From NCBI GenBank assembly GCA_963169455.1, contig CAUJDW010000053.1, forward strand, positions 1-33,743: a stretch of 33,743 bases of DNA. Reading direction: 5' to 3'. A program made the position numbers and the translations under genes. This stretch comes from Bacteroidota bacterium. Its GTDB lineage: Bacteria > Bacteroidota > Bacteroidia > Chitinophagales > Saprospiraceae. Shown piece by piece: positions 23,291 to 31,692 of the stretch; within the stretch, counting starts at the first letter, position 1; every line of letters begins with the position of its first letter. Under the pieces are notes generated by a model. It ran no database searches. It worked only from the letters and a program-made list of their open reading frames with translations, and was not told the DNA's origin.

Positions 23291-24467
23291 ACCCGCAATG
23301 CCCAGGATCGCCATCTTAAGTTTCGGGATGTCCGACATGATCATCCCGATGGCCAAACACCTGGCTTCCGCCTGCAGGGGTGAAGCGGAGGTGCGCCTGT
23401 TTCTGATCTATGCTCGTAATAAAAAGAAAGAAGGCATCGTCAACTTCGACAATATGCCCGTAAGCGATGGATTTCTGCCGCACAAGCAATTGGAAGCCGT
23501 GCTTGGTAAAGGGGTGCTGAAATACGTGGGCGGGCAGTTCGATATTTCGGTTTTTGTTTACCACAACCTCCGTTTCCGGTCTCTGAAAAATGCCTGGCTG
23601 AGCATCCGCCTGATGCGGCGTTTGCGGAAGTTCGACTTGATCCACATCAATGGCATGGACGGGACCCTGCTGCATTTGCTGCCTTTTCTGGAATGGAAAA
23701 AGTGGATGATAACGGTCCATGATTTCAGGCCCCACGAAGGCGAAGGCTCCGGCAGGTCGTTCAGGCTGCAGGAAGTGGTGCTGAAGCGGGCGAAGCGCAT
23801 CGTCATCCAGAACAGGGCCGATTTCAGGTATATCGGGCAGCATTATCCGGAATTGGCGAAAAAAACGGTGTTCCTGCCCTTTGGCTACCTCGACGTGTAC
23901 AAGACATTCCTGGCCGAAGGCGCAGCGCCCGCGCCCGCCTTTGACATTCTGTTCTTCGGCCGGATTTCCCCCTACAAAGGCCTGGAATACCTGCTCGACG
24001 CCCTGGACATTCTGAAGGCGAAGGGCCTTCGCCCCAAAGTGGCCATCGGCGGCGGCGGGGCCTATGATTTCGGAAGGGCCCGCCTGGAAGGCATGGACAA
24101 TGTGGCATTCCTGAACAGGTACATCGCAAATGATGAACTGGCAGCCCTGATCGGCCAGGCCAGGATGGTTGTCTGCCCTTATACGGAGGCCACCCAAAGC
24201 GGCGTGCTCATGACGGCCTTCGCCTTTGGCAAACCCGTCGCCGCAACTTCCGTCGGCAGTTTTGCGGATGTGGTGATCCCCGATGTCAACGGCTATCTGG
24301 CGCCCCCCGGAAATGCCGCCGCCCTGGCCGCCGCCATCGAAAAACTGCTCGCCGCTCCTGGCATACAAGCCCGCATGGCCCGCAATATCGAGGCCCACGC
24401 GGGGCTGGAACAGTACCGCTGGGAACATATCGCCGGGCAGCTGCAGGCGCTGTACAAATCCCTCTGA
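23283..24467 (+). CDS. Glycosyltransferase family 4
   Basis: A 394-residue GT-B enzyme. The N-terminal acceptor lobe holds DLIHINGMDGTLLHLLPFL and WMITVHDFRPHEGEGSGR. The C-terminal lobe begins DILFFGRISPYKGLEYLLDAL and has CPYTEATQSGVLMTAFAFGKPVAAT; the latter has E and T/Q where the classic motif has E-x7-E, as in the HDFRPHEG-type GT4 subgroup. It should transfer one sugar residue onto the growing repeat unit. It overlaps the GT2 gene by 8 bp and is 6 bp from the next GT4. Confidence 0.87.
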   Translation: MSEPAMPRIAILSFGMSDMIIPMAKHLASACRGEAEVRLFLIYARNKKKEGIVNFDNMPVSDGFLPHKQLEAVLGKGVLKYVGGQFDISVFVYHNLRFRSLKNAWLSIRLMRRLRKFDLIHINGMDGTLLHLLPFLEWKKWMITVHDFRPHEGEGSGRSFRLQEVVLKRAKRIVIQNRADFRYIGQHYPELAKKTVFLPFGYLDVYKTFLAEGAAPAPAFDILFFGRISPYKGLEYLLDALDILKAKGLRPKVAIGGGGAYDFGRARLEGMDNVAFLNRYIANDELAALIGQARMVVCPYTEATQSGVLMTAFAFGKPVAATSVGSFADVVIPDVNGYLAPPGNAAALAAAIEKLLAAPGIQARMARNIEAHAGLEQYRWEHIAGQLQALYKSL

Positions 24468-24473
24468 CAAAAA

Positions 24474-25541
24474 ATGAAGATCGCGATTTTCGTTTCGTCC
24501 CTGAAATTCGGTGGTGCTGAAAAACAGGCCGTACTGGACGCCAACCTCTTTGCAGGCGAGCACGAGGTTTTTCTGTACTACTTCGAGGACGGGCCGCTGA
24601 AAAGCGCGGTGTCTCCGCAGGTCAGGGCGGAACGCATCGAAAAGCAGGGGTACCTCGACACGGCATCGAGGCTGAGGAAAAGAATACGGGCCAACCGGAT
24701 CGGAATCATCCACGCTTCGCTTTTCGCCCCCTGTGTGCTGGCCGCGCTGGCCGCCCTTTTTACCGGGGCCCGGGTGATCTGGCATTTTCACTCCCACGAG
24801 TACGATCTGCCCCTGAGGTCGAAGCTGGCCTTTAACTTGCTGTCGCGGGCCCCCGGGGTGCGGAAGATACTCTTCGTCAATCAGGAACTCATGGCCCATT
24901 TCTCTTCGGCCCTGGGGCTGCCGCCCCGTAAAATGGCCGTGTTGTACAACCACAGCGAATTGAACGGGATGCGCGAAATGGAGGAGGGAAACCCTCCGCG
25001 CCCCCTTCACCTGGGTTATGTGGGCAGGGTGGTGGAGCTCAAGCGGGTGCACTACCTGGTGGAGCTTGCCGGTTTTTTCGTGAAGAACAATTTCACCAAT
25101 TTCCGGATGCACATCGTCGGCGACGGCGAGGCGCTGAATGAGGCCAAAGGCCTGGCCCGCGCCCGGGAGGTGCAGCAGTACATCAGCTTCCACGGCTTTC
25201 AGCCGGATGTGGCGAAATACTACCGCCTGTTCGACATTTTCGTCAACCCCAGCAGCGAGGAATGCCTCTCCATCGCCATGATCGACGCGGGCATGATGGC
25301 CCTGCCCACGGTGGCCTTCGACGTGGGGGGCAACAACGAGATCGTGCTGAACGGAAAAACAGGCTACATCGTCAACAATACGGGCGACTTTTTTCAGAAG
25401 TGCCTGCTCCTTGCCCGCGACGAAGGCATACGCCGCAGTTTCGGGCTGGCGGCCCGCCAGCACTGCAGGAGCCAATTCAGCCGGGAAAAACACGCCGAAA
25501 AGCTGCGGGAGCTCTACATGGAAATCGCGGATGTTCATTAA
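24474..25541 (+). CDS. Glycosyltransferase family 4
   Basis: A 355-residue GT-B enzyme with N-terminus MKIAIFVSSLKFGGAEKQAV, the glycine-rich loop usual in GT4. The second lobe starts LHLGYVGRVVELKRVHYLVEL, and the donor-binding region is NPSSEECLSIAMIDAGMMALPTVAFDVGG (two adjacent pieces), with Glu at both ends of the E-x7 pattern. It probably adds a further sugar of the repeat unit. The stop overlaps the following deacetylase-like gene by 11 bp. Confidence 0.9.
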   Translation: MKIAIFVSSLKFGGAEKQAVLDANLFAGEHEVFLYYFEDGPLKSAVSPQVRAERIEKQGYLDTASRLRKRIRANRIGIIHASLFAPCVLAALAALFTGARVIWHFHSHEYDLPLRSKLAFNLLSRAPGVRKILFVNQELMAHFSSALGLPPRKMAVLYNHSELNGMREMEEGNPPRPLHLGYVGRVVELKRVHYLVELAGFFVKNNFTNFRMHIVGDGEALNEAKGLARAREVQQYISFHGFQPDVAKYYRLFDIFVNPSSEECLSIAMIDAGMMALPTVAFDVGGNNEIVLNGKTGYIVNNTGDFFQKCLLLARDEGIRRSFGLAARQHCRSQFSREKHAEKLRELYMEIADVH

Positions 25542-26520
25542 ACCATACCTCTCCAGGGCCAATTTCCTGCTCGGCCGGAACCCCAGGATCGAAAAGGCGG
25601 GCGACTTCCGGCGCTTTATCCCGGAGCCCTATCAATGCGCCCTGCTCATTTCCGCCGACTTCGAGCTGGCCTGGGCCTGGAGATATGCCAGGGGCGCGGG
25701 CAAGCCCCTGGAACTGGCCCTGGAAAAAGCCCGGCAGGAAAGGCAAAACATTCCGGCCATCATCGACATCTGTGAGTCGTTCAACATTCCCATTACCTGG
25801 CTGACAGTGGGGCATCTGTTCCTCCAATCCTGCAGCAGGGAGAACGGCCGCTGCCATCCGGAGCTTCCGCGCCTGCCGCATTTCGAAAACCGGTTCTGGG
25901 TTTTTTCCGGCGATGACTGGTTCGAGCATGACCCCTGTTCCGGTTACCGGGATGCCCCGGAATGGTACGCCCCGGGCCTGATCAGGCAAATCCTCGGCTC
26001 CACGGTAAAACACGAGATCGGCTGCCACACCTTTTCCCATATCGATTGCAGCGATGAAACCTGCCCGCCCGGACTTATGCGGGCGGAACTGCGCGCCTGC
26101 AAAGCCCTCGCGGAAGGCTGGGGCTTGTCTCTGCGTTCCTTCGTACACCCGGGCCATACCATAGGCAACCTCGGCGTCCTGAAGGAAGAAGGCTTTACTT
26201 CCTTCCGCACGGATTACCGCAACGTGCTGGGCTATCCCAAACGCCACGGAAACGGCTTGTGGGAACTGCAGCAAACGGCTGAATTCTACTACCGGAAAGA
26301 ATGGCCGCTAGACTACCACCTATATCGCTACAAGGAGATCATCAGGCGGGCCATGGCTTCTCATACCGTCTGTGTGCTGTGGTTCCACCCCTCTTTCGAC
26401 CCGCTGGTGGTAAGCCACATCTGGACCGGGCTGTTCGCTTACATCGACGCCAACCGCGACAAAATCTGGGTGGCCACCCACGGCGAATACGTGGATTTCC
26501 TTCAGGAAAACTTTAAGTAG
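25531..26520 (+). CDS. Polysaccharide deacetylase-like protein (NodB homology fold)
   Basis: A 329-residue protein. Motif 1 is LLISADFELAW with Asp43 and Glu45, motif 2 HEIGCHTFSHI with the zinc ligands His166 and His170, and motif 3 SFVHPGHTIG (203-212). A late WFHPSF resembles the C-terminal His motif. These fit carbohydrate esterase 4-type enzymes, though motif 1 is SADFE rather than the usual TFDDG. No signal peptide is visible, so it may act in the cytoplasm on a lipid-linked precursor rather than on finished polymer. Start ATG 25531 was chosen because the longer frame upstream only overlaps the GT4 gene. The stop codon lies inside the left arm of an inverted-repeat element. Confidence 0.78.
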   Translation: MFIKPYLSRANFLLGRNPRIEKAGDFRRFIPEPYQCALLISADFELAWAWRYARGAGKPLELALEKARQERQNIPAIIDICESFNIPITWLTVGHLFLQSCSRENGRCHPELPRLPHFENRFWVFSGDDWFEHDPCSGYRDAPEWYAPGLIRQILGSTVKHEIGCHTFSHIDCSDETCPPGLMRAELRACKALAEGWGLSLRSFVHPGHTIGNLGVLKEEGFTSFRTDYRNVLGYPKRHGNGLWELQQTAEFYYRKEWPLDYHLYRYKEIIRRAMASHTVCVLWFHPSFDPLVVSHIWTGLFAYIDANRDKIWVATHGEYVDFLQENFK

Positions 26521-26641
26521 TTGGACACATTTAGCAGAACAATATAACAATCCAACAATATGACCCTAGCCCCAGGAACAATGCTATTGACGCCGTATTT
26601 CCGAAGCAGTAAGAGTTACAATAAATGTGTCCAACTACTTA
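26514..26641. mobile_element. MITE-like element with 20-bp perfect terminal inverted repeats
   Basis: Arms 26514-26533 and 26622-26641 are perfect reverse complements; the core is AGTTGGACACATTTA in the left arm. The 88-bp centre is AT-richer than the flanking genes and encodes nothing. No clear target duplication is seen. The left arm contains the TAG stop of the deacetylase-like gene and the right arm ends 13 bp before the GTG start of the next gene. Shape and size suggest a MITE or the shrunken ends of an insertion sequence, but an mRNA hairpin role is also possible. Confidence 0.55.
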
Positions 26642-26654
26642 GATCGGAAATATC

Positions 26655-27392
26655 GTGACATTGCGAAGCCTGCACATCAGGGAAGCGTTGAAAGCCGATA
26701 AAACGGCCCTGCTGAGGAAGCCCTGGTATATATTTTACCTCCCGGGCCTGGCCTTCTCGGCCTTGAGAAACCGGCTGTACAGCCCCGCCGACAGGCTTTA
26801 TCTGACGGAGACGGCGATCGCCGCATGCGGGCCTCTCATAAACAGGCCGTTACCGGAAGATTGCGGTTTTTCCCTGGTACAGTCTGCCGAGGGCTTCGAG
26901 CCCCTGGCCAGGCGCAGGATGGAGGAAGATGAGGTGGGGCCGTCTTACCTTCGCGAGGCGGCAGCCCGTTTCGGGCAGGGAGATTATGCCCTGCTGCTTG
27001 CTGAAAATGGGCGCCCGGCAGCTTTTGTTTTCATTTCCGAAAGCCGGGCCGATTTCAGGCAGGCCCACACCCGGCTGGCGCTGCCGCCGGGCTGTTTCGC
27101 CTGTTATGATACGTATGCCTTTGCAGACAGGCGGGGCAAGGGCCTTTATACATCGCTGATGGCGCAAACCTTCAGGCACATGCAGGCAAAAGGCTTCCAT
27201 ACCATGTGGCTGTGGGTCATGGCGCACAACCAGCTTTCTGTAAAGGTGCATTTCGCCCTGGGCATCGGCCGCGTGGTGAAGGTAGTCAGCGAGCGATACC
27301 GTGGCGGATTCCGGATCAGGCGCGTCGAAGAAGTGGATTTTTCATTGGCTGAACTGATCGATGGCCGGCAGGGCCGGCTTCTCCATGCATAA
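26655..27392 (+). CDS. GNAT-family N-acetyltransferase
   Basis: A 245-residue protein. The acetyl-CoA pyrophosphate-binding loop is RRGKGLYTSL (residues about 158-167) in the context CYDTYAFADRRGKGLYTSLM, and the following helix and strand (FHTMWLWVMAHNQLSVKVHFALG) match the end of a GNAT fold. The N-terminal 60 residues are hydrophobic and unrecognised. It may acylate an amino sugar or an amino acid used in glycan decoration. The start is GTG 26655, with TTG 26661 as an alternative; there is no clear ribosome binding site because the inverted-repeat element lies directly upstream. The end overlaps the ATP-grasp gene by 8 bp. Confidence 0.75.
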   Translation: MTLRSLHIREALKADKTALLRKPWYIFYLPGLAFSALRNRLYSPADRLYLTETAIAACGPLINRPLPEDCGFSLVQSAEGFEPLARRRMEEDEVGPSYLREAAARFGQGDYALLLAENGRPAAFVFISESRADFRQAHTRLALPPGCFACYDTYAFADRRGKGLYTSLMAQTFRHMQAKGFHTMWLWVMAHNQLSVKVHFALGIGRVVKVVSERYRGGFRIRRVEEVDFSLAELIDGRQGRLLHA

Positions 27393-28548
27393 AGTATTAC
27401 TGCTCGGCCTGTTCGACACGGCGGTGGCTACCGCCCGCTGCCTCAAGCCCTCCGGCGCGCGCTTCGTCGGTATGGATTTCGACTCCGGGCTGGCGGGTTT
27501 TTCTTCGCGCCTGATAAAACCCTATCTCATCCCCTGCGCCCCGGATGATGAACGGCAAGCGGCGGGCTTCATGATCGATACCATCAGGGAAGAGGGGGGG
27601 AGCTTTATTGCCATCCCCACTTCAGACCAGTTTGTCCGCCTGCTGTCCAGATACCGGGAGGAATTCGGCCGCCATGCCGCTTTCCTGATCCCGCCGCACG
27701 AATCCATCGAGATGATCATCCGGCGGGAGCAGCAATTCGAAGCAGCCTCCAGGGCGGGCCTGAGCGTGCCGGAATATGTGCCCGGGCCGGTGGAGTACGA
27801 GGAGGCGCTGGCGCTGCAATGGCCCTTCCCCATCGCGGTAAAGCCGTCCGATATCATCGAGTGGAAAAGGCATTTCAGCAACAAGGGCTTCGTGGTTTAT
27901 GATGAAAATGAGCTCCGGCGGGTATTGCATGAGGTCAACGCCTTTACTTCCGCCTACCTGCTGCAGCGGGTGGTGCCCGGAGACACCTCCCACAACTTCG
28001 AAGTGAATTCCCTGTACCTGCCCGGCGGGCGCATCACCCAGCACACCATACGCAAGCTCAGGCAGTATCCCGACCTCTTCGGCACGGCAACCTGCATCGA
28101 AAATTTTCCGCACAAACAACTGGAAGATATGGCGGCCGGCTTTATCCGGGCAAATGAACTGTACGGCTTTACGAACCTGGAATTCAAGTATTCGGTGGAA
28201 AACCAGGTTTACTATTACATCGAAACCAACATCAGGGCCTGGCTGCAGGTCAATTTTTCCAAATCCATGGGCGTCAACTTCGTCCGCCTGTACTGTGACC
28301 ACCTCTCCGGGAAACCGGTGGAAGGGCAGAAATATGCCGCAAGCCAGAAGAAAGGCAAGTGGGTGGATTTTCTGCCGGATGTGTTGTTCTGGATCAGGTA
28401 CCGGAAGAAATACGGGCTGTCCCTGCCTGCATTCCTCCGGAGCTGGCTGCCTTTAAGATCAAGCAATTTGTTCTCCTTCTCGGATCCCTGGCCATTCCTT
28501 CGGGAACTGAAACTGAGGCGCAGGCTCCGCAACCTGTTCAGAAGCTGA
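27385..28548 (+). CDS. ATP-grasp ligase
   Basis: A 387-residue ATP-grasp protein. It starts MHKVLLLGLFDTAVATARCL (ATG 27385; an in-frame ATG at 27361 is less likely as it precedes the Rossmann-like beta strand). The ATP-binding Lys153 is in FPIAVKPSD, and the Mg-binding acidic pair is in YIETNIRAW (Glu280, Asn282). Enzymes of this group, such as carbamoyl-phosphate-synthase-like or D-aspartate-ligase-like proteins, join a carboxylate to an amine using ATP. In this locus it could attach an amino acid to a uronic acid or amino sugar. Neighbours are a GNAT gene (8-bp overlap) and a divergent asparagine-synthetase gene (4 bp later). Confidence 0.8.
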   Translation: MHKVLLLGLFDTAVATARCLKPSGARFVGMDFDSGLAGFSSRLIKPYLIPCAPDDERQAAGFMIDTIREEGGSFIAIPTSDQFVRLLSRYREEFGRHAAFLIPPHESIEMIIRREQQFEAASRAGLSVPEYVPGPVEYEEALALQWPFPIAVKPSDIIEWKRHFSNKGFVVYDENELRRVLHEVNAFTSAYLLQRVVPGDTSHNFEVNSLYLPGGRITQHTIRKLRQYPDLFGTATCIENFPHKQLEDMAAGFIRANELYGFTNLEFKYSVENQVYYYIETNIRAWLQVNFSKSMGVNFVRLYCDHLSGKPVEGQKYAASQKKGKWVDFLPDVLFWIRYRKKYGLSLPAFLRSWLPLRSSNLFSFSDPWPFLRELKLRRRLRNLFRS

Positions 28549-28552
28549 AGAA

Positions 28553-30400
28553 ATGCGGTACTGCCTGTCCATATCGCTCGAACGCGCCGTCGTGCAGCCC
28601 TTTTCCTTTGCGGGCTGCCTGATCCGCGATTTTCTCAGCGAGGAAAAGGTTTTTCAGCCCGAACCTTATATTTCCCTGACGGCCCTCCGCTATGAACGGG
28701 AACAGCCGGGCCTGCTGGAGCAAAACTGGGCGAACCCCTGCTACGATGACGAGCGGCATTTCATTTTCCTGGCCGGTTCCGTCCTGTTTCGCAAGGGCAA
28801 AGCCAAGGGTGGGCGTTTCGCCCCGACGCCTGAGGAAGTGCTCGATATCCTGTTGCGGGAAGGGGATCGGCACTACGAGTCGCTCAAGGGCAACTACTAT
28901 CTGGTTTTGCTGCACAAAGAGCAGATGGAAGCCTCCATTTACGCTTCCCCCATGTCCCTCTTTCCTGCCTATGCCCATTTTGCCGGCAAACACCTGATGT
29001 TCTCCAACTACCTGGAGTCCTTACACGCCCACCGCCGCCTGTCCATCGACCCCCGGGGGCTGGCCGAGTTCGCCCTGTTCGACCACTGCCTGCACAATCG
29101 GGCTATTTATGAAAATGTGAAGCTCATTCCCGGCGGCTATTGCTGCCGTTATTCCGCCGACGGGAGCACCGGCGAAAGGCTGGCCTATGACGTGGCGGAT
29201 TGGTACACGCCTGCGCCCAAACCCCGGGAGGAGGCGCTGGATCAGATCAATGAAAGCCTGAAGAGCGCCATCGGCAGCTATGTGCAGCGCGCCGGCCGTT
29301 TCAACATTGCCCTCACCGGTGGCTTTGACGGGCGCCTGAACTTTTCGTTCATCGAAAAAAAAGACTATCCGAAGCTGAGGGCTTTCAGTTACGGGGCGCC
29401 CGGCTCGGAGCAGATCAGCATCCCGGCGGGCATCGCCCGGCGCCTGGGCTTCCGCTACGAACCGGTGTTTTTCGGCCCGGAATTCGAAAGGGAATTCCCC
29501 CGGCACGGCCTGGACGCCATCATGCTTAGTTGCGGGCTGGCGGGCTTCAACCGCGGCATGTATCCATATGCCTACGGCATTTTAAAAGATTTCAGCCGCT
29601 CCTGCATCATCGGGCAGTGCGATTTCATCAGGCCCATATACAACAACCCCGCGGGGGTGATTTTCAATGAGTTCTCGCGGGCCGCATTTTATGGTGGTTT
29701 CGAGGCATTCAAAGCAGCCTGCCGGGCCTTTGCCCAACGGTCCTTCCTGGAAACGAGCCTGTTCACCGAACAAACAGCCGAAGCGGTTTTTGAGGAAATC
29801 CGGGACAGGTACATCACCCCCTACCGGCACCTGGACGAAAACCTGCGGTATTTCTTTTTCCTGCTCAGGGAAAGCATCATGAAATACTGGCACACCGAAT
29901 TTCACCTGGTGGGCATTTTCGTGGACGATTATGTGCCTTTTGCCGACCTCGATTACCTGGAGGCGCTGTTCGGCTCCGCCTACGCCGGCATTTACAAGGG
30001 ACTGTTTGCCAGGAACCAATGGGGGAGGAGGAAGGCTCACGACCTCTATGTCGACCTGATGGCCCTGAATAATGATAAGCTGAATTATTTTTTCAACGAC
30101 CGCATGTTAAAACCCGGCTGGCTGAAATACGGGCTGGCGGGCCTGGCTTTATCTGCCGCCGGCAAACAACTGGCGAGGATAAGAGATAAGCGGGCTGGAA
30201 ACACCACTTTTCGGATGGAAGATTGGGCCCGCTCCTTCTACCGGCTGAACCGTGAGCACATCGTGCAGGATTCGGCCCTGTTCAAAACCGGGCTCATCAG
30301 CCGTTTCCTGGATGGAAAAGTGGAGGACAACGGGACGGGTTACCGCTTCAACCGCATCATATCCCAGAAAATATGGCTCAGCCATCTGGGCATCAGTTGA
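28553..30400 (+). CDS. Divergent asparagine-synthetase-like protein without the glutaminase cysteine
   Basis: A 615-residue protein with the layout of class II asparagine synthetases: an N-terminal Ntn-like domain (FAGKHLMFSNYLESL, then IYENVKLIPGGYCCRY) and a C-terminal synthetase domain. The N-terminus is MRYCLSISLE, so the nucleophilic Cys2 is absent and glutamine hydrolysis is not expected. The PP-loop reads ALTGGFDGR (253-261) where active synthetases have SGGLDS; GGFDGR keeps the Gly-Gly-x-Asp but not the final Ser. It may activate a carboxylate and use ammonia or another amine, in the manner of beta-lactam synthetase-type relatives, or be a non-catalytic partner. It lies in the GNAT/ATP-grasp block and is followed by a GT4 gene. 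Confidence 0.8.
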   Translation: MRYCLSISLERAVVQPFSFAGCLIRDFLSEEKVFQPEPYISLTALRYEREQPGLLEQNWANPCYDDERHFIFLAGSVLFRKGKAKGGRFAPTPEEVLDILLREGDRHYESLKGNYYLVLLHKEQMEASIYASPMSLFPAYAHFAGKHLMFSNYLESLHAHRRLSIDPRGLAEFALFDHCLHNRAIYENVKLIPGGYCCRYSADGSTGERLAYDVADWYTPAPKPREEALDQINESLKSAIGSYVQRAGRFNIALTGGFDGRLNFSFIEKKDYPKLRAFSYGAPGSEQISIPAGIARRLGFRYEPVFFGPEFEREFPRHGLDAIMLSCGLAGFNRGMYPYAYGILKDFSRSCIIGQCDFIRPIYNNPAGVIFNEFSRAAFYGGFEAFKAACRAFAQRSFLETSLFTEQTAEAVFEEIRDRYITPYRHLDENLRYFFFLLRESIMKYWHTEFHLVGIFVDDYVPFADLDYLEALFGSAYAGIYKGLFARNQWGRRKAHDLYVDLMALNNDKLNYFFNDRMLKPGWLKYGLAGLALSAAGKQLARIRDKRAGNTTFRMEDWARSFYRLNREHIVQDSALFKTGLISRFLDGKVEDNGTGYRFNRIISQKIWLSHLGIS

Positions 30401-30417
30401 TAAAAAACACTTTTACG

Positions 30418-31647
30418 ATGAGTACAAGAGCCCCCCGGGTAGCGCATTTTGTGAGGAAGAATACCCAGTTGCGGGCATCCTTTATCCGCAACCAGATCGC
30501 TGCGCACCAGAAATACCAGGCGGCGGTGGTATGGCGAAAAAACGTATCGAAACCCCACGACGGCGGCTTCGCCGATTTTGACCAGGCGGCCTTTCCGGCC
30601 CTCGACCTGAGCCAGGGTGAAGGGTGGAAGGAGAAAGTGCTTTTTTCAGGGCCGAAAATGCTTTCGGAGCGGCAGGTGAATAGGGTGCTGGAATTCCTGG
30701 ATCGGTACAGGGCCGGCCTGTGCCACTTTCATTATGGTTCGGATTGCGGCGTATTTTTCCCGCTTATGCGGAAATTGAAGATGCCTTCCGTGGTATCCTT
30801 TTACGGCTACGACTGTTCTTCCTTCCCCCGCCGGTATTATGGCTACGGGGCCACATTCCTGAGAAACCGGGTTTTCGCCCATGCCACGGCCGTGCTCGCC
30901 ATGTCGCCCGATATGAAGGCGGACCTGATCAAAGCCGGCTGCCCGGAGGAAAAGATCGTGGTGCATTATTACGGGACGGACACCGGGTGCTTTTACATGG
31001 AGCGCGCTTACCCCGAAAAGCAATCCGTAAACCTGCTGATCCTGGCGAGCCTCGTTCCCCAGAAAGGGCATATAGCCCTGCTGAGAAGCCTGGAACGGCT
31101 CATCGGGTCGGGAGTTGACAACCTTTCTTTGCGCATCGTCGGAACAGGCGAACTGGAACAGGCGCTGAAATCCTATGTCCTCGAACGCAATCTGAGCCGG
31201 CACGTGGCCTTTGCCGGGCCCATCAAATACGCTTCGGAGGAGATGATGCGCGAATACGCGATGGCGGATATTTTCGTCCACCCCAGCGTGGAAGCTCCCA
31301 ATGGCGACAAGGAAGGCATTCCCGGAACGATCATCGAAGCCATGGCTGCCGGCCTTCCCGTGGTTTCCACCTACCATGCAGGCATCCCCTACGTGATAGA
31401 ACATGAAAAAACGGGCCTGCTGGCGCCGGAGTATGACGCCGATGCGCTGAGCATCGCCATCGAAAGGCTGGTCAGGGATGCCGGGCTGAGGAAAAGGCTA
31501 GGGCTGGCAGGGCAGCAGTACGCCTGCCGGCACCTGGAACTCGGGCGCAAAGAGGCCGAACTGGAGCAGATATATGATACTTTGCTGGGGTTCGGAACCT
31601 GGGTGCGAACCCCCCTTCGCGAGAAACTCCGCCTCGATGCGGAATAA
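30418..31647 (+). CDS. Glycosyltransferase family 4 with a repeat-derived C-terminus
   Basis: A 409-residue GT-B enzyme starting MSTRAPRVAHFVRKNTQL at ATG 30418 (an earlier ATG at 30373 would overlap the upstream gene by 28 bp). The acceptor lobe contains CHFHYGSDCGVFFPLMRKL and VVSFYGYDCSSFPRRYY; the donor lobe begins LLILASLVPQKGHIALLRSL and has HPSVEAPNGDKEGIPGTIIE, then AMAAGLPVVST. This resembles the GT4 group of colanic-acid WcaL type. The last ten residues (LREKLRLDAE) and the stop codon fall in a dispersed repeat that recurs in non-coding DNA at 33611-33642, so the original C-terminus may have been shorter or longer. Confidence 0.87.
   Translation: MSTRAPRVAHFVRKNTQLRASFIRNQIAAHQKYQAAVVWRKNVSKPHDGGFADFDQAAFPALDLSQGEGWKEKVLFSGPKMLSERQVNRVLEFLDRYRAGLCHFHYGSDCGVFFPLMRKLKMPSVVSFYGYDCSSFPRRYYGYGATFLRNRVFAHATAVLAMSPDMKADLIKAGCPEEKIVVHYYGTDTGCFYMERAYPEKQSVNLLILASLVPQKGHIALLRSLERLIGSGVDNLSLRIVGTGELEQALKSYVLERNLSRHVAFAGPIKYASEEMMREYAMADIFVHPSVEAPNGDKEGIPGTIIEAMAAGLPVVSTYHAGIPYVIEHEKTGLLAPEYDADALSIAIERLVRDAGLRKRLGLAGQQYACRHLELGRKEAELEQIYDTLLGFGTWVRTPLREKLRLDAE
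31616..31647. repeat. Dispersed 32-bp repeat, copy 1 (in a coding region)
   Basis: TTCGCGAGAAACTCCGCCTC followed by GATGCGGAATAA; 30 of 32 bases match the copy at 33611-33642. It includes the stop codon of the GT4 gene. Confidence 0.75.
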
Positions 31648-31656
31648 AGGCATCAA

Positions 31657-31673
31657 GCGGGCTGCAGGCCCGC
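31657..31673. repeat. REP-like palindrome after the GT4 gene
   Basis: GCGGGC (31657-31662), TGCAG, GCCCGC (31668-31673). It has the same core as the repeats at 10254, 21363 and 33569 and lies 10 bp after a stop codon. Confidence 0.55.
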
Positions 31674-31692
31674 GCTCCCCTATTGTTTTGGA

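Noticed and set aside
23316-25562. Minus-strand open frame of 748 codons
   Set aside because: Lies opposite two well-supported glycosyltransferase genes and has no recognisable motif; composition is typical of an antisense frame.
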